Shown one piece after another: positions 10,939 to 19,163 of a stretch of DNA of 64,000 nt. Location of the stretch: positions 113,802 to 177,801 of the forward strand of contig NZ_JACIEK010000010.1 of NCBI RefSeq assembly GCF_014196835.1, in the 5' to 3' direction. This stretch comes from Aureimonas pseudogalii. GTDB lineage: Bacteria; Pseudomonadota; Alphaproteobacteria; Rhizobiales; Rhizobiaceae. Position numbers and translations under genes: made by a program. Within the stretch, counting starts at the first letter, position 1. Every line of letters starts with the position of its first letter. Below the pieces are notes generated by a model. The model was not told the DNA's origin. It did no database searches and saw nothing but the letters and a program-made list of their open reading frames with translations.

Positions 10939-11852
10939 GCCGCGCCCACCAGTCCTGCATCGTCGCCGAGCTGGGCCGCGACGATCTCGGGAACGGCGTG
11001 GCCGGGCAGCAGGCGCTCGCGCATGCCGCGCCGGATATCGGCCAGCATCAGGTCGAGCGCCTTCGACACGCCGCCGCCCATCACGATCCGCTCGGGCGCA
11101 TAGAGGTGCTGGACGTTGACGAAGCCCGCGGCGAGCCACGCCGCCTCTTCGCGCAGGACTTGGCCGGCGACGGGGCAGCGGTCCCGCGCGGCCTGCGTCA
11201 CGTCCTCGCCGGTGGCGGGGCGGGCGCCCGCGAGGGTGGCGAGGCGCGAGGCGGGCTCCAGCGTAACGGCCGCTTGCGCCGCGCGCGCCAGCGCGGTGCC
11301 CGAGGCGACCGCCTCCCAGCAGCCCTGGTGGCCGCAGGAGCAGGGGGCCGAGCGGTCGGTGATGCGGGTGTGACCGACCTCGCCCGCCAGCCCGCGATGG
11401 CCGCGGATCAGCCGATTCTCCAGGACGATGCCGCCGCCGATGCCGGTGCTGACGGTGACGTAGGCGAAGTTGGCGAGGCCCCGGCCGCCGCCCGAGCGCC
11501 ACTCGCCGAGCGCCGCGATCTTGGCGTCGTTCTCGAGGACTGTCGGCAGGCCCGTCCTAGCCTCGACGATGTCGCTCAAGGGGATGTCGGTCCAGCCGGG
11601 CAGGGCGGGAATGTCCAGCACCGTGCCGCGGGCGGCGTCGAAGGCGCCGGGAATGCCGATGCCCACCGCGCGGGTGCGGGGCGAGCGCACGCCCGCGATC
11701 AGCGCCTCCATCTGCGCGACGACGCCGGCGACCCCGCCGGCCCGGTCGGTCGGCGCGGTGCGCCGCTCTAGGATGGTGCCGTCGCGCTCGATCGCGGCGG
11801 CCCGCACCTGCGTTCCCCCGAGGTCGATGCCGATGAAGGAGGCGTCGGGCAT
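10905..11852 (-). CDS. ROK-family sugar kinase (N-acetylglucosamine/glucose kinase-like)
   Basis: A 315-residue ROK kinase. The N-terminal phosphate-binding GIDLGGT (8-14), the catalytic aspartate D109 in LENDA, the STGIGGG loop (135-141), the sugar-contacting ExGH (E158, H161) and the zinc motif CSCGHQGCWE (C171, C173, C178) are all present, so it should be active. No DNA-binding domain is attached, which rules out a NagC/XylR-type repressor. It follows the SIS-domain gene by 37 bases on the same strand. ExGH kinases usually use glucose, N-acetylglucosamine or N-acetylmannosamine; context favours an amino sugar released by the nearby glycosylasparaginase. Confidence 0.9.
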   Translation of the reverse strand: MPDASFIGIDLGGTQVRAAAIERDGTILERRTAPTDRAGGVAGVVAQMEALIAGVRSPRTRAVGIGIPGAFDAARGTVLDIPALPGWTDIPLSDIVEARTGLPTVLENDAKIAALGEWRSGGGRGLANFAYVTVSTGIGGGIVLENRLIRGHRGLAGEVGHTRITDRSAPCSCGHQGCWEAVASGTALARAAQAAVTLEPASRLATLAGARPATGEDVTQAARDRCPVAGQVLREEAAWLAAGFVNVQHLYAPERIVMGGGVSKALDLMLADIRRGMRERLLPGHAVPEIVAAQLGDDAGLVGAAYRALELWTGR

Positions 11853-11889
11853 GACTGTGCCTTCCTGTCCGAAACGGACGGTGCCGATG

Positions 11890-12900
11890 TCAGGCGGTGA
11901 CCTTGGTGGTGCGCTGCGGCGTTCCGATCCCCTCGGGAACCGTTCGGCGCGCGACGGCGATGTTGAGGTGCTGCAGGGCGAGGATCATGGCGGCCGCGGC
12001 GCCGAGGCCGCGGGCCTGACGCAGTGCCACCGTGACGACGCCGGGGATCGCCTCCGCGCCCGAGGCGTCGAAGACGACGACGCGGCAGCCGGCTTCCGCC
12101 GGTGCGCGAGCCAACGCCGCGACGCTCAAGGCATCCGGGCCGGCGCTGCGGAACAGGAGGATGCCGAGGCCCGGCCGCAGCATCTCGAACGGGCCGTGGC
12201 GGAACTGGCCGCCTTCGAAGCCAATCGTCGGCACGCGGGCGAGTTCCATCATCGAGAGAGCCGCGCTCTCGGCGACGCCCGCCATCGCGTGACGCCCGGC
12301 GAAGACATAGACGTGCGACCCGGCCAGCGCCGCGTCGGCGGCGGCGATCGCGGCGGGGTCGCTCGTGTGCGCAAGGGCCGCCCGAAGCTCGGGCTGCGGC
12401 GCGCCGAGCGCTTCGAGCACGGCGCCGTGCATTGCCAGCGTCAGCGCGATCGAGCGCGAGGCGGCGAAGGCGCGCTCCGTGCCGCCTGCGGCGACGATCA
12501 CGCCGCGAACGCTGCGCGCCAGCGTGCTTTCGGGCTCCAAGGTCAGGCCGAAGCGCTCTTCCCGACCCGCGGGAATGGAGAGAATATCGCGAATCTCGCC
12601 GGACTCGCCGGACTGCGAGACGACGAGCGCGGTGCGCGGGGTGTCGGGCAGGGGTGAGAGCAGCGCTTCGGAAGCGTTGAGGGCGCGCGCGTCCAGCCCG
12701 AGATCCCGGTAGAGCGGCTCTACGATGCGATTGACGTGGTGCGACCCGCCCATGGCGTAGAGGACGAGCCGCCCGGTGCGGCGCGCGCTTTCGGCGATCC
12801 TCGCCGCGCCCGGGCCGGCCCTTTCGATCGTCGCGATCGCGTCGGGCCCCTGACGCCGCATTTCGTCGAGCATCAGGTCGAGGCCGGGATGGTGCGTCAT
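11890..12900 (-). CDS. SIS-domain sugar isomerase/deaminase (GlmS-like, NagB-II type)
   Basis: A 336-residue protein with two SIS domains. SQSGESGEI (95-103) matches the phosphosugar loop of the GlmS isomerase domain. E219 and H235 are 16 residues apart, as the catalytic glutamate and histidine of GlmS are, and the C-terminal end TTKVTA carries K333 at the place of the GlmS ring-opening lysine. The glutaminase domain of GlmS is absent, as in NagB-II deaminases and FrlB/FraB deglycases. Likely reaction: glucosamine-6-phosphate to fructose-6-phosphate and ammonia, or cleavage of a phosphorylated sugar-amino acid. It forms an operon with the ROK kinase. The ATG chosen has GGAG upstream; the frame stays open 43 codons further up but without conserved sequence. 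Confidence 0.85.
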   Translation of the reverse strand: MTHHPGLDLMLDEMRRQGPDAIATIERAGPGAARIAESARRTGRLVLYAMGGSHHVNRIVEPLYRDLGLDARALNASEALLSPLPDTPRTALVVSQSGESGEIRDILSIPAGREERFGLTLEPESTLARSVRGVIVAAGGTERAFAASRSIALTLAMHGAVLEALGAPQPELRAALAHTSDPAAIAAADAALAGSHVYVFAGRHAMAGVAESAALSMMELARVPTIGFEGGQFRHGPFEMLRPGLGILLFRSAGPDALSVAALARAPAEAGCRVVVFDASGAEAIPGVVTVALRQARGLGAAAAMILALQHLNIAVARRTVPEGIGTPQRTTKVTA

Positions 12901-13070
12901 GGAAGCTCCGTTCGTTCGATGGAGGAATGAGAGGCCGAGAGGTCGCTTCGGTCGGTCCGCGCCGCCGACGGAATGCGCGTCCCGGTCACGGTAGTGCCCT
13001 CGGTTGCACCCCGGCGCCGGGCGGCGCATGGAAGGAGGGCGACGCGCGCCCGCATCACCCGAGCCGAACC

Positions 13071-14090
13071 TTGACCGAACAGAGCGACGAGAAGACCGAA
13101 GACCGGCGCGCCGATCCGCCCACCGTGGCCGACGTGGCGGCCTTGGCCAAAGTATCGCGCGCCGTGGTGTCGCGCGCCCTCTCGGCCTCGCCGCGCCCGG
13201 TCTCGGCCGACAAGCGCGCGCGGGTGCTGCAGGCCGCCGAGGCGCTCGGCTACCGCCCGAACCTGCTCGCCCGGAGCCTCACCACCAAGCGGGTCAACCT
13301 CGTCGCGGTGGTCGTCAACCACATCCACGACCTCTCCGATCTCGACCTCTTCGACCGCCTGCTCGGCGAGATCCAGGGCGTCGGCAAGCAGGTGCTGCTC
13401 CTGAAGGTCGGCTCGGTCGACCGGGTGGAGGAGTTCCTGCGCGACGGCGTCGCGCACCATGTCGACGCGGCGCTCGTCTGGTCCGACTTCGCGGATGCGG
13501 CGACGGTGCGGCGCATGTTCCGCTCCGACGCCGTGGTGATGATGAACGGCCGGCATGACGCCCTGTCGCCGGCGGTGGTGCCACAGGAGGCTGCGGGGAT
13601 CGGCGAGGCCGTGACGAGCGCCGCGGGCCAGGGCGTGCGCCGCGCCGCGCTCGTCACCGGCCGCGCCTCCTCGCGCATCGAGGAGGCGCGGGTCGCCTCC
13701 TATCGCCAGGCTTTCGAAGCCAACGCCATCGCGCTCGTCGAGGTGTTGCAGGGCGACTATTCCTATGCGAGCGGGCGCGCGGCGTCGGACGCCTTCCTGC
13801 GGGACGAGGCACCCGACGCGGTGTTCTGCACCTCGGACGCGATGGCGATGGGCGTCCTCGACGGCTGCCGCGCGCTGTTTCCCGGCAACCGCCCGACGCG
13901 CTTTCGCCTCTACGGCTTCGACAATCTCAGCCTCACCGACACCGACGCCTATCCGATCAGCTCGATCGGCTTCGACAAGGCTGAGTTCGTCGATCATATC
14001 CTGCGCTTCGTCGTCGATCCCGAGCGTTTCGTGCCGGGCTCGCCGCCCGTCGGCGTGCCCACCCGCTTCGTCCCGCGCGCCACCGGCTGA
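13071..14090 (+). CDS. LacI-family transcriptional regulator
   Basis: A 339-residue repressor with an N-terminal LacI helix-turn-helix (about 17-40; TVADVAALAKVSRAVVSRAL), hinge helix and a periplasmic-binding-protein-like effector domain (about 73-335). The start is uncertain: TTG at 13071 gives a normal-length N-terminus, while an ATG at 12927 would add 48 arginine-rich residues. It is divergent from the SIS/kinase operon (170-base gap) and convergent with the amino acid importer/glycosylasparaginase operon, so it is the natural regulator of both. No clear palindromic LacI operator was found in the gap. Confidence 0.88.
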   Translation: MTEQSDEKTEDRRADPPTVADVAALAKVSRAVVSRALSASPRPVSADKRARVLQAAEALGYRPNLLARSLTTKRVNLVAVVVNHIHDLSDLDLFDRLLGEIQGVGKQVLLLKVGSVDRVEEFLRDGVAHHVDAALVWSDFADAATVRRMFRSDAVVMMNGRHDALSPAVVPQEAAGIGEAVTSAAGQGVRRAALVTGRASSRIEEARVASYRQAFEANAIALVEVLQGDYSYASGRAASDAFLRDEAPDAVFCTSDAMAMGVLDGCRALFPGNRPTRFRLYGFDNLSLTDTDAYPISSIGFDKAEFVDHILRFVVDPERFVPGSPPVGVPTRFVPRATG

Positions 14091-14129
14091 AGGGCGCCGG
14101 CCGGGCGCGGAAGGCTCGAAGCTTCGGCG

Positions 14130-14921
14130 CTACCAGAGCGGGTTCAGCTTCGGCGGGTTGGCGTTCTCGCCCCACCACTTCTTGTAGTTCGCCTCGTAGG
14201 CGCCCGACTGGATGTAGTCGGAGACGAACATGTCGAGCCAGCGCACGAAGGCCGGGTCGCCCTTGGCCACCGCGATGCCGATCGGGTCGTTGGAGTAGAG
14301 CTCGGGCAGGGTGACGAGCTGGTCGTTCTGGGTCGCGAGATAGTCGACCAGCGAGGAATCCTCGACCGCCGCCACCACGCGGCGCTGCTGCAGCTGCAAG
14401 ACGCCGTCGGGTGCGAAATTGTCGACATAGACGATCTCGGCGCCCGGCGCCTCGCGCTTGAGGAAGGCCTCGCCCGTGGTGCCGCGCCCGACCACCACGC
14501 TCTTGCCCGCGAGATCGGCGAGCGAGGTGATGCCGGCGTCGCGCTGCACGACGACGCGCAGGCCCGCCCGGTTGTAGGGGATCGAGAAGTCGACGGTCTT
14601 GGCGCGCTCCAGCGTCGCCGAGGTGTTGGCGACCACGATGTCGAGCTGGCCCGAGACGAGCATGGAGATGCGCGCGTCGCCCGAGACGTCGGTGAGTTCG
14701 ACGGGCACGCCGAGCTTCTCGGCGAGGCGGTTGGCGACGTCCACGTCGTAGCCGACGGGATTGTTCTGCGGGTCGCGGAAGCCGATCGGCTCGCCGCCGA
14801 GCGAGACGCCGATGCGCACGCTGCCGCGCGAGCGGATGTCGTCGATCATGCCGGCGGAGGCCGGCAGGGCGGCGCCGGCAACGAGCGCGAGCGCGGCGAT
14901 GGCAGTCAGTAGGCGCTTCAT
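14130..14921 (-). CDS. Polar amino acid ABC transporter substrate-binding protein
   Basis: A 263-residue periplasmic protein with a Sec signal peptide (about 1-24, MKRLLTAIAALALVAGAALP) and the SBP_bac_3 fold: RIGVSLGGEPIGFRD, YDVDVANRLAEKLG and the ERAKTVDFSIPY segment. It is the last gene of a five-gene operon after two HisM/HisQ-like permeases, the ATPase and a glycosylasparaginase. It delivers the substrate to the membrane complex. The family binds polar amino acids; the co-encoded hydrolase points to a glycosylated asparagine (inference). Confidence 0.93.
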   Translation of the reverse strand: MKRLLTAIAALALVAGAALPASAGMIDDIRSRGSVRIGVSLGGEPIGFRDPQNNPVGYDVDVANRLAEKLGVPVELTDVSGDARISMLVSGQLDIVVANTSATLERAKTVDFSIPYNRAGLRVVVQRDAGITSLADLAGKSVVVGRGTTGEAFLKREAPGAEIVYVDNFAPDGVLQLQQRRVVAAVEDSSLVDYLATQNDQLVTLPELYSNDPIGIAVAKGDPAFVRWLDMFVSDYIQSGAYEANYKKWWGENANPPKLNPLW

Positions 14922-14943
14922 GGTGTTCCCTCTCTCCTCGGTT

Positions 14944-15861
14944 TCAAAGCGTCGTCGCGGGCCGAAGCTCGGGCTCGGCCATGCCGTCCGTCCAGAGCCA
15001 GTAGCTGATCTCGCCCTCGCATCGGAAGTTCACCACCTCGTGCTGCCCGTGCGCGTCCACCGCGTGGATCACGACGCCGGCGAGGAACCCCTCGCGAAGC
15101 TCGGCGAGCTCCTCGGCCGCCAGCCGCACGGCGTCGTGCAGCGTATGGCCGAGCCGCAGGGCGAGCACGATCGTGCGCGCGGTGCCGCAGCGCATCGTCA
15201 TCTCGCCGGTATGCGTGCAGGCCGCGGCGCCGAAGCGGCTGTCGGCGTAGAAGCCGGCGCCGGGAATGGGCGAATCACCGAGACGGCCGGGATATTTCCA
15301 GGCCCAGCCCGAGGTCGAGGTCGCCGCGTGGATGCCCGCATCACGGTCGGCGCTGAGGAAGACCGTGGTGTCGCGCACCCGCTCGGGATCGGTGATGGTG
15401 CGGCTGAGCGGCACGAGCGGGATGTCGGGAAAGCGCGCGAGATCCTCGGGCGAGAGTTCGCGCTGGAGGCGCTCCCACCAGACGCGGCGGCTGTCGTCCA
15501 GCAGCGTCTCGTCGTGGGGAAAGCCGATCTCGGTGGCGAAGCGCCGCGCCCCGTCGCCGGTGAGCATGACGTGCGGCAGGCGGCGCATCACCTCGAGCGC
15601 CAGCTTCGAGACGGGCAGCGTGTCGGGCACGGCGCCCACCGCGCCGACCTCGCGGGTGGTGCCGTCCATCACGCCGGCGTCGAACTCCATTCGGCCGATC
15701 ATGTTGGGCCAGCCGCCATGGCCGACGCTGCGCACCTTGGTCTCGCGCTCCACGAGGCCGATGCCCTCCACCATGGCGTCGAGGCTGGGCATTCCGCCGC
15801 GCAGGCGGTCCACACTGGTGGCGAAGCCCGGCCAGGCCTCGGCGTTGGCGAGAAGCAGCAT
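14944..15861 (-). CDS. Glycosylasparaginase (N4-(beta-N-acetylglucosaminyl)-L-asparaginase) family Ntn hydrolase
   Basis: A 305-residue asparaginase-2/aspartylglucosaminidase-type precursor. The autoproteolysis and catalytic site is visible as RDTT with nucleophile T165, followed by the family blocks TSTSGWAWKYPGR and RLGDSPIPGAGFYAD. The N-terminal half has VGHGGWPN and the MDGTTREVGAVG block. Family enzymes split GlcNAc-Asn into aspartate and a 1-amino-sugar that becomes GlcNAc and ammonia; relatives cleave beta-aspartyl peptides (established). No signal peptide is seen, so it acts in the cytoplasm on the imported compound. It lies between the importer's ATPase (3 bases upstream) and binding protein genes, which ties its substrate to the transporter. 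Confidence 0.88.
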   Translation of the reverse strand: MLLLANAEAWPGFATSVDRLRGGMPSLDAMVEGIGLVERETKVRSVGHGGWPNMIGRMEFDAGVMDGTTREVGAVGAVPDTLPVSKLALEVMRRLPHVMLTGDGARRFATEIGFPHDETLLDDSRRVWWERLQRELSPEDLARFPDIPLVPLSRTITDPERVRDTTVFLSADRDAGIHAATSTSGWAWKYPGRLGDSPIPGAGFYADSRFGAAACTHTGEMTMRCGTARTIVLALRLGHTLHDAVRLAAEELAELREGFLAGVVIHAVDAHGQHEVVNFRCEGEISYWLWTDGMAEPELRPATTL

Positions 15862-15864
15862 GCT

Positions 15865-16599
15865 TCAGTCCCTGTGCATCTTGGAGAGGAATTGCGCGAT
15901 GCGCGGGTTGGCGAGGCCCCCGGCGGGGCTGAAGAACTCCGCCGCCGGCAGGTCCACGAGCAGGCGCCCGGCGTCGAGGAAGACGATCCGGTCGGAGATG
16001 CGACGGGCGAACTCGATCTCGTGGGTGACGAAGAGCATGGTGGTGCCGGTCTTCGCGAGTTCGGCGAGGATCGCCAGCACCTCGGCGGTCATCTCGGGAT
16101 CGAGCGCGCTCGTCACCTCGTCGAGCAGCAGGTAGCGCGGCTCCATGGCGAGCGCGCGGGCAAGGCCGACGCGCTGGCGCTGGCCGCCCGAAAGCTGCGC
16201 GGGATAGGCGTCGGCGCGCGGCGCGAGACCGACCGAGGCGAGGATCTCGCGTGCCTTGGCTTCCGCCTCGCGCCGCGGGCGCTTCAGCACCTCGACCGGC
16301 GCCAGCATGACGTTCTCGACTGCCGTCATGTGCGGGTAGAGGTTGAAGAGCTGGAACACGGTGCCCGAGCGCTTGCGCGCCTCGGCGAGTTCCTTGGGCT
16401 TGGAGACGTCGAACCCGTCCACCGTGATGCGCCCGCCGTCGAGCCGCTCCAGCCCGTTGATGCAGCGGATCAGCGTCGACTTGCCCGAGCCCGAGGTGCC
16501 GAGCACCGAGACGACCTCGCCGGGCCGGATCGCGAGGTCCACCCCGCCCAGCACGGTGGCGGCGCCGAAGACCTTTCGCACGTTCTCCACGGTCAGCAT
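15865..16599 (-). CDS. Polar amino acid ABC transporter ATP-binding protein
   Basis: A 244-residue GlnQ/HisP-type ATPase: Walker A GTSGSGKS, Q-loop VFQLFNLYPHMT, signature LSGGQRQRVGLARAL, Walker B LLLDEVTSALDPE and H-loop THE. The ATG lies one base downstream of the permease stop; a start 28 codons further up would lie inside the permease gene. The aspartate/serine-rich details are those of the polar amino acid class, not of the Dpp class. It forms one complex with the two permeases encoded just upstream. Confidence 0.94.
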   Translation of the reverse strand: MLTVENVRKVFGAATVLGGVDLAIRPGEVVSVLGTSGSGKSTLIRCINGLERLDGGRITVDGFDVSKPKELAEARKRSGTVFQLFNLYPHMTAVENVMLAPVEVLKRPRREAEAKAREILASVGLAPRADAYPAQLSGGQRQRVGLARALAMEPRYLLLDEVTSALDPEMTAEVLAILAELAKTGTTMLFVTHEIEFARRISDRIVFLDAGRLLVDLPAAEFFSPAGGLANPRIAQFLSKMHRD

Positions 16600-16600
16600 G

Positions 16601-17272
16601 TCAGAGCCCCCGCCAGGAATTGTGGGCGCGCAGCCGCGTCTCGAGGCGCGCGCCGAGATGGGCGACGAGCTTCGCCGCGCCATAGTAGAGAAGCCCGACG
16701 ACGCTCCAGACCACGAAGGGCTTGAGCGTGCGAAGGTTCAGGATGTTGCCGACCTTGGTGAGGTCGGTGATGCCGATCACCGAGATGAGCGAGGTCACCT
16801 GCAGCTGGTTGACGAGAAGGGCGATCAGCGGCCCGATGCCGAAGGCGATCGCCTGCGGCCCGACCACGCGGCGCAGCACCTGCCAGCGCGTGAGGCCGAA
16901 GACCCGCGCCGCCTCGATCTGATCGCGCCCCACCGCCTCGATGCCGGAGACGGCGATCACGAAGACGAAGGCGGCGGTGTTGAGTGAGAGCGTGATGAGC
17001 GCGGCCTCGACGGGCGTGACGTTGATCCGCGCGAAGGCCGGCAGGCCGAAGAACACGAGGAAGAGCTGCACCAGCACCGGCGAGTTCTTCAGGAGCTCGG
17101 CGAGAAGCGTCAGTCCCTGCGAGAGCACGGGCACGCGGTAGAAGCGCGCCACTGCCCAGAGCGTGCCGAGCACGAGACCGATCGCCGAGGTCGCGAGGAA
17201 CAGCCCGAGGCTGACGCCGAGCCCCTGCGCGAGGAGGATCAGATCGTAGGACGTGAACTCGGTGTAGCGCAT
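16601..17272 (-). CDS. Polar amino acid ABC transporter permease (second)
   Basis: A 223-residue HisM/HisQ-type permease with an N-terminal transmembrane segment, about four further hydrophobic stretches and an EAA loop around IEAARVFGLTRWQVLRRVV. It overlaps the upstream permease gene by one base and nearly abuts the ATPase gene. The two permeases are related but distinct, so the complex is a heterodimeric channel. Confidence 0.94.
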   Translation of the reverse strand: MRYTEFTSYDLILLAQGLGVSLGLFLATSAIGLVLGTLWAVARFYRVPVLSQGLTLLAELLKNSPVLVQLFLVFFGLPAFARINVTPVEAALITLSLNTAAFVFVIAVSGIEAVGRDQIEAARVFGLTRWQVLRRVVGPQAIAFGIGPLIALLVNQLQVTSLISVIGITDLTKVGNILNLRTLKPFVVWSVVGLLYYGAAKLVAHLGARLETRLRAHNSWRGL

Positions 17273-17943
17273 CAGGCGACGTCCTGCGCCATGCCGTGGT
17301 TCAGGCGTCGGTGCAGGAGATTGACGCCGACCGAGACGGCCCAGGTGAGCAGGGCATAGGCGACGAGCAGCACCGCATAGACCTCGAAGGGCCGGAAGGT
17401 GTCGGAGGCGACGATGCGCCCGGTTCCCGTCAGCTCGTTCAGCGTGATGGCGGAGAGGATCGAGGAGGTGAGGATGAGGTTGACCAGCACCGAGCCGAGC
17501 GGGCGGACCGCCGTGCGCAGCGCGATCGGCAGCACGATGCGGGTGAAGATCACCCGGCGCGGCAAGCCGCTGACCTCGGCAGCCTCCAGAATGCCGGGCT
17601 CGATGGCAAGAATGCCCGAACGGATGGCGTCGGAGGCAAAGGCGCCGCCCGAGACCGAGAGCGCGACGACGCCTGTCGTGAAGGCGTCGATGTAGAGGCC
17701 GATCTCCGGCAGCCCGTAATAGAGGAAGAACAGCTGCACGAGGAACGGCACGTTCCGGAAGAGGTCGACATAGGCATAGGCGAGAGCCCGGAGCCAGCGC
17801 GACGAGGAGGTGCGGGCGATGGCAATGAGCGCGCCGAGCACCGTGCTGCCGACGATGGCGAGCACGCAGACTTCCGCCGACAGGAAGGCGCCTCGCCAGA
17901 GGACGCCAGAGTGGGGCAACAGCACCGACAGATCCAGCTGCAC
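17272..17943 (-). CDS. Polar amino acid ABC transporter permease (first)
   Basis: A 223-residue HisM/HisQ-type permease, first gene of the importer/glycosylasparaginase operon. The EAA loop is around LEAAEVSGLPRRVIFTRIV. The start is a GTG at 17943 with AGGGGA upstream; an ATG a few bases further up is out of frame. The promoter must lie in the 329-base gap between this gene and the GntR gene. Confidence 0.93.
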   Translation of the reverse strand: MQLDLSVLLPHSGVLWRGAFLSAEVCVLAIVGSTVLGALIAIARTSSSRWLRALAYAYVDLFRNVPFLVQLFFLYYGLPEIGLYIDAFTTGVVALSVSGGAFASDAIRSGILAIEPGILEAAEVSGLPRRVIFTRIVLPIALRTAVRPLGSVLVNLILTSSILSAITLNELTGTGRIVASDTFRPFEVYAVLLVAYALLTWAVSVGVNLLHRRLNHGMAQDVA

Positions 17944-18272
17944 GTCCCCGATCCCCTCATGAAACCGATTTCAGTCTGGGATCGTGCGGCGGTTCTTGTC
18001 AAGCGCGGATCGACGCGTTCGAACGGGTTCGGTGGTTGCCACGCCAAGCCTGGGTGCGCCGGCTGGCTTCGCGTGCTCATGCCGTCGTTTGGGCTGGAGG
18101 ACAGGCTCAGGCGGTCCCACCCCAAGAGAGTTCGGGCATCGACGCGGGCCCACCGTCGCGAGGAGCCGTGCCCTGGCTCCGTATCGCGGACCCCGTTGCC
18201 ATCCCGGCCGCGGCGCTCCGAACCTTCCTCGTGCCGGAAGGCGCCGGCAAGGCCCGGCCGCGGCGTCGCGCG
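17944..18272. other. Intergenic stretch, no gene seen
   Basis: This 329-base gap separates the start of the amino acid importer operon from the 3' end of the GntR gene, both on the minus strand. It should hold the importer promoter and possibly LacI-regulator sites. I could not identify a convincing promoter, operator or terminator. Short open frames here have no recognisable protein features. Confidence 0.6.
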
Positions 18273-19034
18273 TCAGGGTTTGTCGAGCCCCCGCATCCGT
18301 GCGGGGTCCGCTCCCGCAGAAAGTGCCGTGTCGTTCCGGCCGCCGCCGGAGCGCAGCAGATCGATGATGTGGCGGCCCGAGCCGCGCACATGCGTTTCGA
18401 TGGCGCGCGCCGCGCCGTCCGCGTCCTGACGCTTCAGACAGGCGATCAGCTCGCGGTGCTCGGCCTGCCGCGCCGCATAGCGCGAGCGCCCGATCGCCAT
18501 GTCCCGGCTGATCGTGCTCAGCGTCCTGCGATGGCGGTGCCAGAGCTCGACCGCGTTGCGATTGTAGTGCCGGTCGTAGACGACGAGATGGAAGGCGTCG
18601 TCGAGCTGGCTGTAGCGATCGTGCCGCTCGAAGCCGAGCGCTTCGATCTCGTCCTGGATCTCCTCCATGCGGCCGATCTCGGCATCGGTCGCGTAGTCGC
18701 TGAACCAGCGCACGAGATAGGGTTCGATAAGCGCGTTGATCTCGTACATGTCGCGCACGAAGCCCTCGTCGATCGGGCGCACGCGGGCGCCCCGGTTGGG
18801 CTCGATCACCACGAAGCCCTCGCCCCGCAGCTGCTGCAGCGCCTCGCGCACGGGGTTGGTGCTCGTGCCGTAGCGGGCCGCGAGCTCGCTCACCTTGAGC
18901 CGCGCGCCCGCCGGAATGCGGCCGGCCAGCATGTCGGCGAGCAGCCGGTCGTAGATGCGGCTCGACGCCGCCGGCGTCAGCGCTTCGCTCTCGGTGTCCG
19001 GTGAAGACCGGAGGGCCAGACGTTCGGGAGACAT
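18273..19034 (-). CDS. GntR-family (FadR/FCD) transcriptional regulator
   Basis: A 253-residue regulator with a GntR winged helix (about 24-85; VSELAARYGTSTNPVREALQQL) and an all-helical FCD effector domain (about 95-235) whose DDAFH segment (D146, H149) can supply metal ligands. FCD regulators respond to sugar acids and other carboxylates (established). It is divergent from the importer/mannonate dehydratase operon, so a hexonate or hexuronate effector is likely (inference). Its own promoter region overlaps the candidate operator at 19058-19075. Confidence 0.93.
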   Translation of the reverse strand: MSPERLALRSSPDTESEALTPAASSRIYDRLLADMLAGRIPAGARLKVSELAARYGTSTNPVREALQQLRGEGFVVIEPNRGARVRPIDEGFVRDMYEINALIEPYLVRWFSDYATDAEIGRMEEIQDEIEALGFERHDRYSQLDDAFHLVVYDRHYNRNAVELWHRHRRTLSTISRDMAIGRSRYAARQAEHRELIACLKRQDADGAARAIETHVRGSGRHIIDLLRSGGGRNDTALSAGADPARMRGLDKP

Positions 19035-19053
19035 ATTTCTTCACACATTCCGT

Positions 19054-19075
19054 TTGACAGATAATGTACGATCTG
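19054..19075 (+). promoter_or_regulatory. TTGACA box overlapping an inverted repeat (candidate GntR operator)
   Basis: TTGACA (19054-19059) resembles a -35 element for the importer operon; a well-spaced -10 is not obvious. It overlaps CAGAT-N8-ATCTG (19058-19075) whose centre contains GTAC, compatible with FadR-class operators that carry a GT..AC core. The position between the GntR gene and its divergent neighbour supports an operator role (inference). Confidence 0.4.
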
Positions 19076-19163
19076 TTCGTTATGATGGCAATTGCTCTCC
19101 GAAGAGAGCCGGCATGAAACCAGGAGACACTGCGCAAAGCAGGCTCCGACGGGAGGAAGAGCG

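Noticed and set aside
10905..11852. ROK-type repressor (NagC/XylR)
   Set aside because: No N-terminal helix-turn-helix is attached and the kinase catalytic aspartate is kept.
12927..13070. Upstream extension of the LacI gene to an ATG at 12927
   Set aside because: The added 48 residues are arginine-rich and would precede the usual N-terminal helix-turn-helix; LacI proteins normally start just before it.
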